From JAZUOT01 sp045604805 (GTDB taxonomy: Bacteria > Bacillota > Clostridia > Oscillospirales > Acutalibacteraceae), in NCBI GenBank assembly GCA_045604805.1, contig JAZUOT010000015.1, positions 1-50,874 of the forward strand: a stretch of DNA of 50,874 bases, given 5' to 3'. Shown piece by piece: positions 40,777 through 49,416 of this stretch; positions within the stretch are counted from its first letter, which is position 1; every line of letters starts with the position of its first letter. Made by a program: the position numbers and the translations under genes. The notes under the pieces are model-generated. The model did no database searches and was not told the origin of the DNA. It was given only the letters and a program-made list of their open reading frames with translations.

Positions 40777-41910
40777 ATGTCTAAAGGGAAATTTTATAAA
40801 TATGAAGATATATATTCAAGTTCAAAATATGAAAGAGCAAAAGCTGCACCTATAGCAAATAAAAGTTACCATAATGCTTACGACGAAAAAAGAAAAATGG
40901 TAAATATTGTTGTAATAATAATGTCTACTTTGTGTGCCTTGTTCGGTGGAGTGTTGTTATTTGGCACTTCCATGCTTGCAAGTGTCAATACCAATCACAG
41001 CTTTAGCTATGTCGAAAGCAACTATGACTCCGAAGAGCCAACAGGAGATGCAACTTTTACCAACAATATAATAAAAGACCCTATGGTACTTAATATAATG
41101 GTATTTGGTTCTGATGTTCGTCCGAACAAAGAAGGGAACGGCAACTCCGACAGTATGATACTTGTTTCGATAGATAACAGACACAAAAAATTTAAGATGA
41201 CATCATTTATGCGAGATTCTTTCGTGTATATACCAGGGTATGAGAGAGCTAAATTAAATGCAGCTTATTCCAGGGGCGGCCCTGAACTTGCTATACAAAC
41301 AATAGAACGAAATTTTGGTGTAGATGTCGATAGATTTGCGGTTTTATACTTTGATACTTTCCCGGAAATTATCGATGCCTTAGACGGCGTAGACGTTGAG
41401 CTCAAAAAAGAAGAAGCACAATTTTTGTATGATAATTTTCCTGATAGAGTGCCTAGATTTCGAGATGCAGGAACGTATCATTTAAGTGGTCCTGAAGCTT
41501 TATTGTACTCTAGGATACGCTATGTTGGAAATAACGACTTTGAGCGAACCCAAAGACAGCGCTATTTGATTTCCCAGCTAATGCAGAAATTTAGCTCTGT
41601 AAATGATCCTAGAACTATAGCCAATCTGATGACCACATTTTTGCCAGCTCTCACTACAAATATCTCTGTAGATGAAATGGCAGGTCTTGCTAAAAATTCT
41701 ATAAAATATTTCAAATATCCTTCCTCTGAATTTAGAGTACCGTCTGATGATAATTTTAGTTTTAAAAGAGATGTTACTTGGGGCGAGGTTATTAACATAG
41801 ATGATATGAATAAAGCTAGAGAAGATATCGCACGTTTTATATATGAAGAAACTGCAGATTCTATATACGGTACAACCAGTTCGAGTGTACCAGAAATAAA
41901 ACAACAGTAA
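40777..41910 (+). CDS. LytR-CpsA-Psr family cell-wall glycopolymer ligase
   Basis: A 377-residue membrane-anchored enzyme that transfers teichoic acid- or capsule-type polymers to peptidoglycan. Residues 1-45 are cytoplasmic. A membrane helix spans about 45-68 (VNIVVIIMSTLCALFGGVLL). The LCP domain shows VFGSDVRPN, NSDSMILVSID, FMRDSFVYIPGY, KLNAAYSRGGPELAIQTI, DGVDVEL and the Arg-rich YSRIRYVGNNDFERTQRQR. The key Asp and Arg residues are present. ATG 40777 follows AAGGAGG. Confidence 0.92.
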   Translation: MSKGKFYKYEDIYSSSKYERAKAAPIANKSYHNAYDEKRKMVNIVVIIMSTLCALFGGVLLFGTSMLASVNTNHSFSYVESNYDSEEPTGDATFTNNIIKDPMVLNIMVFGSDVRPNKEGNGNSDSMILVSIDNRHKKFKMTSFMRDSFVYIPGYERAKLNAAYSRGGPELAIQTIERNFGVDVDRFAVLYFDTFPEIIDALDGVDVELKKEEAQFLYDNFPDRVPRFRDAGTYHLSGPEALLYSRIRYVGNNDFERTQRQRYLISQLMQKFSSVNDPRTIANLMTTFLPALTTNISVDEMAGLAKNSIKYFKYPSSEFRVPSDDNFSFKRDVTWGEVINIDDMNKAREDIARFIYEETADSIYGTTSSSVPEIKQQ

Positions 41911-41939
41911 ATTTTATAAGTATAGAGAGGTAATATCTA

Positions 41940-42773
41940 ATGGCTGAATCCTGTAATCATGATTGTTCATCTTGCTCACAAAAATGCAATAGTGAAAAGT
42001 CTGCTATTCCTAAAGAAGCTCTAAATCCAAATTCTAGTGTCAAAAAAGTCATTGCTGTGGTCAGCGGAAAAGGTGGAGTAGGTAAATCGCTTGTTACTAG
42101 CTTACTGGCAGTTTTGTTTAACCGTATGGGGCATAAAACTGCGATACTTGATGCTGATATAACAGGGCCTTCTATACCAAAAGCATTTGGTGTAAAAGGC
42201 AAAGTCATGCAGTCTGAATTTGGTATGATGCCAGTAAAAACAAAGATGGGTATCGACCTCATGTCTGTAAATTTACTTTTGAAAGACGAAAAAGACCCCG
42301 TCGTGTGGCGCGGCCCTATAATAGCCTCAACGGTAAAGCAATTCTGGACTGATACAGTTTGGGAAGATATAGACTATATGTTCATAGACATGCCTCCTGG
42401 AACCGGTGATGTGCCTTTAACTGTGTTCCAGTCTATACCAGTTGATGGAATTGTTGTTGTAACTTCCCCTCAAGACCTTGTTTCTATGATAGTTTCCAAG
42501 GCTTTGAAAATGGCCCAAATGATGGATATTCCTATACTGGGCATTGTCGAAAATTACAGTTACTTTGTTTGCCCTGACTGCAATAAAAAATATAGTATAT
42601 TTGGTGAAAGTAACATCGAAAAAATCGCCAAAGAATACGGTTTGGATGTTCTAGCTAAACTCCCAATAGAAGGCGATTTATCAAAAGTTGTAGATAGCGG
42701 ACTGGTTGAGCTTTTTGAAGGTGATTACCTTAATAAATGCGCCGAGCAATTAGAAAAAAAGTTGAATAACTAA
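41940..42773 (+). CDS. mrp: Mrp/NBP35-family iron-sulfur carrier ATPase
   Basis: A 277-residue P-loop ATPase of the ApbC/Nbp35 group, which carries and donates Fe-S clusters. It has an N-terminal Cys-rich segment (CNHDCSSCSQKC), the deviant Walker A GKGGVGKS, DADITGPSIPKAFG, the Walker B region FIDMPPGTGDVPL, and the cluster-bridging motif C-P-D-C (YFVCPDCNKKYSIF). Such a factor would help supply clusters to enzymes like the hydrogenase encoded here, though it is general. A hairpin closes the unit. Confidence 0.94.
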   Translation: MAESCNHDCSSCSQKCNSEKSAIPKEALNPNSSVKKVIAVVSGKGGVGKSLVTSLLAVLFNRMGHKTAILDADITGPSIPKAFGVKGKVMQSEFGMMPVKTKMGIDLMSVNLLLKDEKDPVVWRGPIIASTVKQFWTDTVWEDIDYMFIDMPPGTGDVPLTVFQSIPVDGIVVVTSPQDLVSMIVSKALKMAQMMDIPILGIVENYSYFVCPDCNKKYSIFGESNIEKIAKEYGLDVLAKLPIEGDLSKVVDSGLVELFEGDYLNKCAEQLEKKLNN

Positions 42774-42783
42774 CCAACACAAA

Positions 42784-42819
42784 ACAAAGGGAGTGAAAAT
42801 TAAATTTCTCTCCCTTTGT
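42784..42819 (+). terminator. Hairpin after mrp
   Basis: ACAAAGGGAG (42784-42793) pairs with CTCCCTTTGT (42810-42819) around an AT-rich loop, 11 bases after the mrp stop. The downstream T tract is poor. Confidence 0.65.
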
Positions 42820-42841
42820 CATATAACTTACCACTACTCAA

Positions 42842-43182
42842 TTACCCTTCTCCCACATAAATATCCGCTGTTTTATTAGTGCCAAAATGGATTTCGTATT
42901 TATACGTAATAACAGTATCTCGGGGGGCGGGTGTATGTTCCAGGAACCAGGGTAACCCTTTGTCTGATATAATGGCTATTAAACTTGAGTCTTTTTGCAA
43001 AATTTCATAATCATGTAAAATTACACACCCGCCTAATATTCCTGTTACACAACATTCCAATTCTTTAACTTTTGCAGTTGCTGGTACTGCTAAGCGGAGT
43101 ATCGATTTGTATTTCTGAGATAAGTTTGGATTTGGATAAATTTCAAACAGAACATCAAGTTTCTTGTATTTATAGGGAGTGC
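42842..43182 (-). pseudogene. Gene fragment of unknown family, lacking a start
   Basis: The minus-strand frame is open from 43182 (after a TAG) to its stop at 42842, about 112 codons. Only a TTG at 43060 could start it, and it lacks a ribosome binding site. The translation is protein-like (KKLDVLFEIYPNPNLSQKY, CCVTGILGGCVILHDYEIL, KYEIHFGTNKTADIYVGEG). It includes a G6 run at 42922-42927 on the plus strand. It looks like the C-terminal remnant of a larger gene. No family recognised. Confidence 0.4.
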
Positions 43183-43188
43183 CCTATT

Positions 43189-43389
43189 ATGAGCAGTTAA
43201 AGAAAAGAAGAAAGAAAAAAGGATGATTTTAAATTAGGAAATAGCTTTTTATGTGCAGCAAAATTATTAAAAGCATTAACAAAAACTTTAAGAACAGCTT
43301 TTACAGTATCAAGTGAACGGAAAAAACAGGAATGCCCTTCTTGCAAATGTTCTAGGCAAATAAAAAGAGGAGCTGTATCAATAGACTAA
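43189..43389 (+). pseudogene. Small basic cysteine-containing ORF interrupted at codon 4
   Basis: ATG 43189 is followed after three codons by TAA (43198-43200). The same frame then continues 62 codons (DDFKLGNSFLCAAKLLKALT, VSSERKKQECPSCKCSRQIK, GAVSID) to TAA 43387-43389. A C-P-S-C-x-C cluster and an amphipathic Lys/Leu helix are visible. Without the early stop it would be a 66-residue protein. No other start is in frame. Family unknown. Confidence 0.35.
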
Positions 43390-43483
43390 AATCGAGAAAT
43401 TAGATTGAGAAAAATCGCAATAATACACATAAATTGAGTATAAATTTGTTGATTGGAAAAAATCAATAGAAAGGTGTGATGTT

Positions 43484-43549
43484 ATGTGGTCTTGGACAGA
43501 AATGATGGAATGGATATATAAGATATTTCCAATAATGCCAGTTTTATAA
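43484..43549 (+). CDS. 21-residue hydrophobic peptide ORF
   Basis: ATG 43484 after GAAAGGTGTGA opens a 21-codon frame (MWSWTEMMEWIYKIFPIMPV, then L) rich in Trp, Met and Ile. It is followed seven bases later by a perfect 19-pair terminator hairpin. A ribosome binding site, a short frame and a private terminator suggest a genuine small gene. It could be a membrane-active peptide, toxin or signal; there is no homology I can cite. Confidence 0.4.
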   Translation: MWSWTEMMEWIYKIFPIMPVL

Positions 43550-43555
43550 AATTGT

Positions 43556-43602
43556 AAGAAGACGAACTTTTGAAGGTTATCTTTTCAAAAGTTCGTCTTC
43601 TT
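43556..43602. terminator. Bidirectional terminator
   Basis: A perfect 19-pair stem (43556-43574 with 43584-43602; core GAAGACGAACTTTTGAA) with a nine-base loop. It separates the small ORF from the convergent yugP end and can serve both strands. Confidence 0.85.
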
Positions 43603-43639
43603 TGATATGTGCGCTGTTATTGAATTAAATTCCAAATAA

Positions 43640-44335
43640 CTAATCTCTTCTATTCCCGCCGAAAATAAGTATAAGTCTTAGCAATTGCCACAAAGAGGAG
43701 AATGTAGCAGCTACATACGTCATAGCAGCAGCTCTCAGGACTTTTTTCGCACCAACAAGTTCATCACCTGCAAGCACGCCACTCATTTCAAGCGAAGCGA
43801 TAGCTCTAGAACTTGCATTGAATTCAACTGGCAAAGTAACGACAGAAAACAGGACAACTAGGCTAAAGAGCAATATCCCAGCAGAAACCATAGGTTCAAA
43901 AGAAAAGAAATAGCCGAACAGTATAATAGGCCAGGAAAGAGTAGAACCTATCTGGGTTATAGGGACCATAGCACTGCGTAGTTTAAGAGGAGCATAATGG
44001 TTAGCGTATTGAATGGCATGGCCAGCTTCATGAGCAGCAACACCCAAAGCTGCGACAGAAGTATCAGCATAAACATCTTGAGAAAGATTTATAACATTTG
44101 TTCTAGGGTCAAAGTTATCGCTTAAGTTCCCTGCAACAGGGCGTATATCGACGCCATTCACACCACCATATTGCAAAACTCTAGCGGCTGCCTGTGCGCC
44201 CGTCATATTGCGACTTGATCTAATCTTTGAATATTTAGCGAATGTAGATTTAACTGAAAACTGAGCCAGCATGGAAACCAAAATAGCTGGCAACATAAAT
44301 ATAAGATAATCAAAATAACCTGCAAAAAAATACAT
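43640..44335 (-). CDS. yugP: Zinc metallopeptidase, YugP family
   Basis: A membrane-embedded putative zinc peptidase. ATG 44335 gives 231 residues starting MYFFAGYFDYLIFMLPAILV, similar in size to Bacillus YugP (about 225); TTG 44365 would overlap the fmt end. A first membrane helix is followed by the RNMTGAQAAARVLQYGGV segment and the zinc site GVAAHEAGHAIQYA (H-E-x-x-H). Two further hydrophobic segments and a basic C-terminal tail follow. It is the last gene of the yicC-to-yugP cluster, and its substrate is unknown. Confidence 0.88.
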   Translation of the reverse strand: MYFFAGYFDYLIFMLPAILVSMLAQFSVKSTFAKYSKIRSSRNMTGAQAAARVLQYGGVNGVDIRPVAGNLSDNFDPRTNVINLSQDVYADTSVAALGVAAHEAGHAIQYANHYAPLKLRSAMVPITQIGSTLSWPIILFGYFFSFEPMVSAGILLFSLVVLFSVVTLPVEFNASSRAIASLEMSGVLAGDELVGAKKVLRAAAMTYVAATFSSLWQLLRLILIFGGNRRD

Positions 44336-44345
44336 ATTACTAAAC

Positions 44346-45269
44346 TTAGCCGAGAGTATCTCCAACTTTTATATGACTGCCAATTATAAAATCATGAGCG
44401 GTCATTCTTTTTTTACCCTCGAGCTGTACCTCCTTTATCTCTATTGTTTTCCCATCGCCACAGCCTATAATAAATGGAATTGTTGATACGACTTTAGCAA
44501 CTCCTTGAGATTCTTTGTCACTGAGCGTAGATAAATGAATTTTTAATTTTTTTGAACCAAGCTTAGTATAAGCTCCTGGCCAAGAATTAAGACCTCTTAT
44601 TTTATTATGCACTTCAAGGGCTGCTTTATTAAAATCTATCGGTGAAAGTTCGGCATTTAACATAGGAGCATAACTTGCCTGACTATCATCTTGTTTTTGC
44701 CTTCGAATTTTATCCGTTTCTAATAAATCTATAGTTTCTAACAATGTATCAGCGGCAAGTATTTTCATTCTATCAAACAGTTGTTCAGATGTTTCATTTT
44801 CCGCTATATCAATTTTATTTTGAAGTATTATATCACCAGTATCCAAGCCTTTATCCATATACATGGCTGTTATTCCTGTTTCTTTTTCGCCATTTATAAC
44901 ACTCCATTGTATAGGTGCAGCTCCTCTATACTTTGGCAAAAGTGAACCATGCATATTTATGCATCCGTATTTTGGATAGTTCAAAATATATTCTGGAAGT
45001 ATTTTTCCATAGGCAACTACAACTATGAGTTCAGGATTTAAATTAGATATATAGTTTTTTGTCTCATCGTCCTTTAGTTTAGTAGGTTGAAAAACATCTA
45101 TATTATTTTTGAGAGCACATTTTTTCACTTCAGAAAACATTAATTTTTGCTGTCTACCTACGGGTTTATCTACCTTTGTAAAAACAGAAATTACTTCATG
45201 TTTGCTTCCTAGCAAAGCTTCTAGGCAAGGTACAGCAAAATCAGGTGTGCCCATAAACAATATTCTCAA
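44346..45269 (-). CDS. fmt: Methionyl-tRNA formyltransferase
   Basis: A 307-residue enzyme that formylates initiator Met-tRNA with 10-formyltetrahydrofolate. Motifs: MRILFMGTPDFAVPCLEAL at the N-terminus; the catalytic MHGSLLPKYRGAAPIQWSVI containing the N-x-H-S-L pattern; and MYMDKGLDTGDIIL. The C-terminal OB-like domain includes NSWPGAYTKLGSKKLKI. It follows def, as in most bacteria, since the deformylase removes the formyl group later. Confidence 0.96.
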   Translation of the reverse strand: MRILFMGTPDFAVPCLEALLGSKHEVISVFTKVDKPVGRQQKLMFSEVKKCALKNNIDVFQPTKLKDDETKNYISNLNPELIVVVAYGKILPEYILNYPKYGCINMHGSLLPKYRGAAPIQWSVINGEKETGITAMYMDKGLDTGDIILQNKIDIAENETSEQLFDRMKILAADTLLETIDLLETDKIRRQKQDDSQASYAPMLNAELSPIDFNKAALEVHNKIRGLNSWPGAYTKLGSKKLKIHLSTLSDKESQGVAKVVSTIPFIIGCGDGKTIEIKEVQLEGKKRMTAHDFIIGSHIKVGDTLG

Positions 45270-45315
45270 ATGACATCTCTCCTTTCTAAAATTTATTAAG
45301 ATAATTAAATTTTAA

Positions 45316-45807
45316 TTATCTTAAATTACTGTTTTCGGTTATTTCCTTAATTTCTTCTTCTGTCAACATATCTGTTGCAATATCTTTGAAAACTGTGCCA
45401 TTCAAATGGTCTATCTCATGACACATTATCCTAGCCAAAAAATCTTCAGCCTCTAGTTCGATTTCCTTCCCATTGCGGTCATTAGCTTTTACCTTTATTT
45501 TTTGTGGCCTTATAGTTATTCCAAACTCACCAGGATAAGACAAGCACCCTTCTATACCATCCTGTTTTCCTTCTTTGTCTATAATCTCAGGATTTATAAG
45601 TTCTATCAAACCATTACCATCATCAAGAACTACACACTTTTTTAAAACCCCAACCTGCGGAGCAGCTAAACCTACTCCTTTTTCTTTGTACATAGTTTCA
45701 GCCATGTCATCTAGCAACTGGTGCAAACGTTCGTCGAATTTTTCTACCTTTCTTGTTTTGGCACGTAAAACACTCTCATCATAGATAATTATATTTCTTG
45801 TAGCCAT
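45316..45807 (-). CDS. def: Peptide deformylase
   Basis: Removes the N-formyl group from nascent proteins. ATG 45807 (MATRNIIIYDESVLRAK) lies eight bases after GGAAG, giving 163 residues; the frame from 45816 lacks that spacing. All three motifs are intact: GVGLAAPQVG, EGCLSYPGE with the metal cysteine, and CHEIDHLNG with the H-E-x-x-H metal ligands. It lies between priA and fmt. Confidence 0.96.
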   Translation of the reverse strand: MATRNIIIYDESVLRAKTRKVEKFDERLHQLLDDMAETMYKEKGVGLAAPQVGVLKKCVVLDDGNGLIELINPEIIDKEGKQDGIEGCLSYPGEFGITIRPQKIKVKANDRNGKEIELEAEDFLARIMCHEIDHLNGTVFKDIATDMLTEEEIKEITENSNLR

Positions 45808-45840
45808 TAATAACACTTCCTTTATTTCTATATAGTTTCA

Positions 45841-48297
45841 TTATAAAAAAGAATATGGATTTATATCAACAAAAGCGGTGATTCCATTATAGCTTTTAGA
45901 TTTAGAAAATCTTATCAGTAAATTTTTCATAAAGTCCTTAAATTCAGAATTAAACCTGCATTTCATTATAAATTTATATCTATACTTACCACTTATTTTT
46001 ATAACACTTGCAGGTAAAGGTGTAAATACCTTAAGTGGTAAGTGTTGGTATTCTTGCTTTGAAGTAACAGTTAAAACTTTGAAAAAATCATTGGCAGCTA
46101 TTCTTGTTTTATTATCATCATTTCCGCTGAAAGCTACCATACATATATCCGAAAATGGTGGGTACAAAAGCATTTTCCTAAGCTCAATTTCTGATTCGTA
46201 AAACGAATTGTAGTCCTGCTCAGAAGCTAATTTTATAATATTATTTTCAGGTGTATAACTTTGAATTATAGCTTTGCCAGATTGAACGCTTCTACCTGCT
46301 CTACCGACCACCTGTGTTATCAAAGAAAAAGCTCTCTCATAACTTCTAAAATCATCCCCATACAAGGCCTGGTCCGCATTTAGAACTCCCACAAGAGTAA
46401 CATCTGGAAAATCTAATCCCTTGGCCACCATCTGAGTTCCGAGCATTATATCATATTCTTTATTTTTAAATGCCTCAAATTTTTCATCGAATGAAGCTTT
46501 AGCTATAGTGCTATCAGCATCTATCCTTAAAATTCTTGCATTTGGAAAAATACTTTCTATGTCTTTCTCTATATGCTGGGTTCCTTCTCCTCTATAGAGC
46601 AAAGATTCATTTTTACAATTAGGACATACTGAAGGAGCTTTTTCTGAATATCCGCAGCAGTGGCACATTAATCTTCCATTTGCTAAATGATACCTTAAAG
46701 CTATACTACAATTTTTGCACTTTAATACCTCTTTGCACATTCGACAACTTACAAAAGTGTTGTATCCTCTACGGTTCAAAAGTAAAACAGATTGTTTGGA
46801 GTTAGCTAAATTTTCATCCAGAGCTTCAATCAAACTGGAAGAAAGAGAGGTATTATTCCCTGAAAAAACTTCGTTGTTCATGTCTACTACATTTACTTGT
46901 GGAAGTTTAGCTTTGCCATATCTTTCTTTCAGTAAGTGCAAACTATATTTACCTTTTTGAGCTTTGTGATAAGTTTCAAGCGAAGGTGTTGCAGATGCTA
47001 GCAAAAGCAGAGCATTATGTTTTTTTATCCTGAATTTAGCAACATCTCTAGTATTAAACCTGGGGGATGATTCTGACTTGTATGTATATTCTTGCTCTTC
47101 GTCCATTATTATCAGGCCAATATTATCAAAGGGAACAAATATAGCACTGCGCGTACCTAAAATTATACTAGCTTTACCTTCTTTACAGCGCTTCCATTCA
47201 TCCATTCGCTCACCCATAGAAAGAGAACTATGATAAATAGCTACTTTATCTCCATATCTTTTTTTGAAAGGCTTTATCATATGTGAAGTTAATGAGATTT
47301 CAGGAACCATAAGTATCACTTGTTTACCATCAGCAAGAACTTCATCTATGAGTTTAGTATAAACTTTTGTCTTACCACTACCAGTTACACCATATAACAA
47401 GGATACTCTTGCACAATTTTTTTCGTACTCCGCTTTTATTTCTTCAAAAGCTCGTTGTTGTTTTTCTGTAAGATCTATTTTTTCAGCCTTTTCAATAGTA
47501 ATATTTGAATAAGGGGTTCTATACACTTCCGTATCAAAAATCTTGATAACTGACTTTTTTTCCAAAGCAGATATCACCGCTTTAGAAACAGCTGTATGAT
47601 AAATTATCTCTCTAAAACTAACATTTTTTCTCTGAGACTGCTTTAAAAAATCATATACTACTTTTTGTTTAGGGCTAAGTTTTATATCTTTGCATTTGTG
47701 ATTCAAGCTAACTGTTTTTTCGCTGGCATCTCGTAATTTTTTTGCAGGTAATTCTTTGAGCCTAATTACACCTAGTTTTACGAGTTTGTTGAGTTTTAGC
47801 TCTTTTTTATTTACAGCTAAAATTTTAGCGATTTCTTCTGCTTTTGCTATAGTCTTGTCTTTTAAAAAATCTATAATTCTGATCTGGAAATCATCCAGCT
47901 TAATAAGTGATTTTTCATCTATATAATCTGCAAGTTCGTAATAAGTATCAACTGCATAATGTATTCCGCTGGGCAACATAGCAGAAAAAGCATCAAAATA
48001 TGTACAAAAACAGGCATCCTTAAGCCAGATGCCCATTGATACCTGTTCTTCACTCAATATTGGAACTTTATCAAGTGTGTCTAAAATTGGTTTTAATCTG
48101 CTTTCATCAATTTCTTCTTCAATCAACGCTAAAACTAAAGCCTGTCGTTTGCGCTGCCCACTTCCAAAAGGAACCAAAACTCTCATGCCGACATATAAGC
48201 TATTTTGCAAAAAATCAGGCACAACATAGCTATACATTTCATCAAAGCTAAAACTTGTTTTGCTTACAGCTACTTTGGCAATTTGTTTTACTGGCAT
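45841..48297 (-). CDS. priA: Primosomal replication protein N' (PriA helicase)
   Basis: An 818-residue superfamily 2 helicase that reloads the replisome at stalled forks. The N-terminal 3'-DNA-binding domain begins MPVKQIAKVAVSKTSFSFDE. The helicase core shows Walker A GVTGSGKTKVY, the variant Walker B MDEEQE, and QVVGRAGRS. The zinc-binding insert has paired cysteines in CRMCKEVLKCKNC and CHCCGYSEK with CPNC. Length and motifs are normal for Firmicutes. Confidence 0.96.
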   Translation of the reverse strand: MPVKQIAKVAVSKTSFSFDEMYSYVVPDFLQNSLYVGMRVLVPFGSGQRKRQALVLALIEEEIDESRLKPILDTLDKVPILSEEQVSMGIWLKDACFCTYFDAFSAMLPSGIHYAVDTYYELADYIDEKSLIKLDDFQIRIIDFLKDKTIAKAEEIAKILAVNKKELKLNKLVKLGVIRLKELPAKKLRDASEKTVSLNHKCKDIKLSPKQKVVYDFLKQSQRKNVSFREIIYHTAVSKAVISALEKKSVIKIFDTEVYRTPYSNITIEKAEKIDLTEKQQRAFEEIKAEYEKNCARVSLLYGVTGSGKTKVYTKLIDEVLADGKQVILMVPEISLTSHMIKPFKKRYGDKVAIYHSSLSMGERMDEWKRCKEGKASIILGTRSAIFVPFDNIGLIIMDEEQEYTYKSESSPRFNTRDVAKFRIKKHNALLLLASATPSLETYHKAQKGKYSLHLLKERYGKAKLPQVNVVDMNNEVFSGNNTSLSSSLIEALDENLANSKQSVLLLNRRGYNTFVSCRMCKEVLKCKNCSIALRYHLANGRLMCHCCGYSEKAPSVCPNCKNESLLYRGEGTQHIEKDIESIFPNARILRIDADSTIAKASFDEKFEAFKNKEYDIMLGTQMVAKGLDFPDVTLVGVLNADQALYGDDFRSYERAFSLITQVVGRAGRSVQSGKAIIQSYTPENNIIKLASEQDYNSFYESEIELRKMLLYPPFSDICMVAFSGNDDNKTRIAANDFFKVLTVTSKQEYQHLPLKVFTPLPASVIKISGKYRYKFIMKCRFNSEFKDFMKNLLIRFSKSKSYNGITAFVDINPYSFL

Positions 48298-48306
48298 ACT
48301 ACTACC

Positions 48307-48525
48307 TTAATTTCGATTTTGATCATTTATTTCATCTGGGTAAAACATTTTATATTCATGATCTTTAATATTGCGGAAAGCTGTAACAACAGGTTTTTCA
48401 ACTAAAATCTCTCCAACTTCATCAGCTTTTGCTTCTATTTCCCTTGCCAACTTAGACACAGCAATTACAAGCGGAAATTTATTCTGTTTTCCTGCAAGAA
48501 TTTCATCTATTGATATTTCAGTCAT
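48307..48525 (-). CDS. rpoZ: RNA polymerase omega subunit
   Basis: A small polymerase assembly subunit. ATG 48525 follows AAGGAG, giving 72 residues (MTEISIDEILAGKQNKFPLV). The conserved AVSKLAREIEAKADE and KPVVTAFRNI segments are present. Its start overlaps the gmk end by eight bases, and the longer frame from 48582 is not supported by a binding site. Confidence 0.93.
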   Translation of the reverse strand: MTEISIDEILAGKQNKFPLVIAVSKLAREIEAKADEVGEILVEKPVVTAFRNIKDHEYKMFYPDEINDQNRN

Positions 48526-49132
48526 TCGAAATAACTCCTTCCAAAATATGTTTTTTTCTGAAAACTTTATGTTCTTCTGCACTGATTATTGCTAAAATTT
48601 CATCAACACAGGTACATAAATCATCATTGACTACAAGATAATCATATTCCCTTACCTGTTCAAGTTCTTGTATGGCAGTATGCAAGCGTTTTTTTATATT
48701 TTCCTCGCTATCGGTATTGCGATCCCTTAACCTTTGTTCCAAAACCTTCAAAGATGGTGGCAACAAAAATATACTTATACTATTCTCTACTTTTTTTCTA
48801 ATTTGAGCTCCACCCTGGACGTCTATATCCAAAAGTATGTCTTTTCCATGCTTTAATTGTTCATCAACAGGTTTTTTGGGGGTTCCGTAAATATTCCCAC
48901 AATATTCAGCATATTCAAGCATACCGTCATTATGTATCAATTCGTTTATTTCGTCGCGAGTCATAAAAAAATATTCCCGACCATTTTTCTCACCCGGCCT
49001 GGGACTTCTAGTTGTTGCCGAAGTTGAAAAAAATACATTTTTATTTTTTTTCTGTATTTCCTTTGCAACAGTGCCTTTTCCTGTCCCTGAGGGACCTGAA
49101 AGTACTATGAGTATACCATTTTCATTTTCCAT
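48518..49132 (-). CDS. gmk: Guanylate kinase
   Basis: A 204-residue enzyme that phosphorylates GMP to GDP. It has P-loop SGPSGTGKGTVAKEI, the GMP-binding segment TTRSPRPGEKNGREYFF, LLDIDVQGGAQIR, and the lid region with RLRDRNTDSEENIKKRL. It has the standard length and the conserved position between remA and rpoZ. Confidence 0.97.
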   Translation of the reverse strand: MENENGILIVLSGPSGTGKGTVAKEIQKKNKNVFFSTSATTRSPRPGEKNGREYFFMTRDEINELIHNDGMLEYAEYCGNIYGTPKKPVDEQLKHGKDILLDIDVQGGAQIRKKVENSISIFLLPPSLKVLEQRLRDRNTDSEENIKKRLHTAIQELEQVREYDYLVVNDDLCTCVDEILAIISAEEHKVFRKKHILEGVISND

Positions 49133-49153
49133 GATAAAAAAATCCTACTCCTA

Positions 49154-49393
49154 TCACTCATCGTCGGCAGGCTTGCCTAATATTTTTTCAGCTGTCTGAT
49201 ACGAAAGTACTACATGCTCACTATCAGAAATTATGACAGATTTCGTACGTCTACCACATGTAGCATCTATTAATGTGCCACGAGATTTAGCTTCTTGCAC
49301 TATTCTTTTTATGGGTGCTGAGTCTGGTGAAACAATCGATACTATTCTACGCTCTGAAATATAATTACCAAAACCTATGTTTATGAAGTTCAT
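49154..49393 (-). CDS. remA: RemA-like regulatory protein (DUF370)
   Basis: A 79-residue DUF370-family protein beginning MNFINIGFGNYISERRIVSI and carrying SPDSAPIKRIVQEAKSRGTL, then IDATCGRRTKSVIISDS. In Bacillus, RemA is a DNA-binding activator of extracellular-matrix genes. The R-R-T-K segment and position between yicC and gmk are conserved. A link to surface or matrix genes at the window edges is possible but not shown. Confidence 0.93.
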   Translation of the reverse strand: MNFINIGFGNYISERRIVSIVSPDSAPIKRIVQEAKSRGTLIDATCGRRTKSVIISDSEHVVLSYQTAEKILGKPADDE

Positions 49394-49416
49394 AGCAAAA
49401 TCCCCTTGATATCAGG

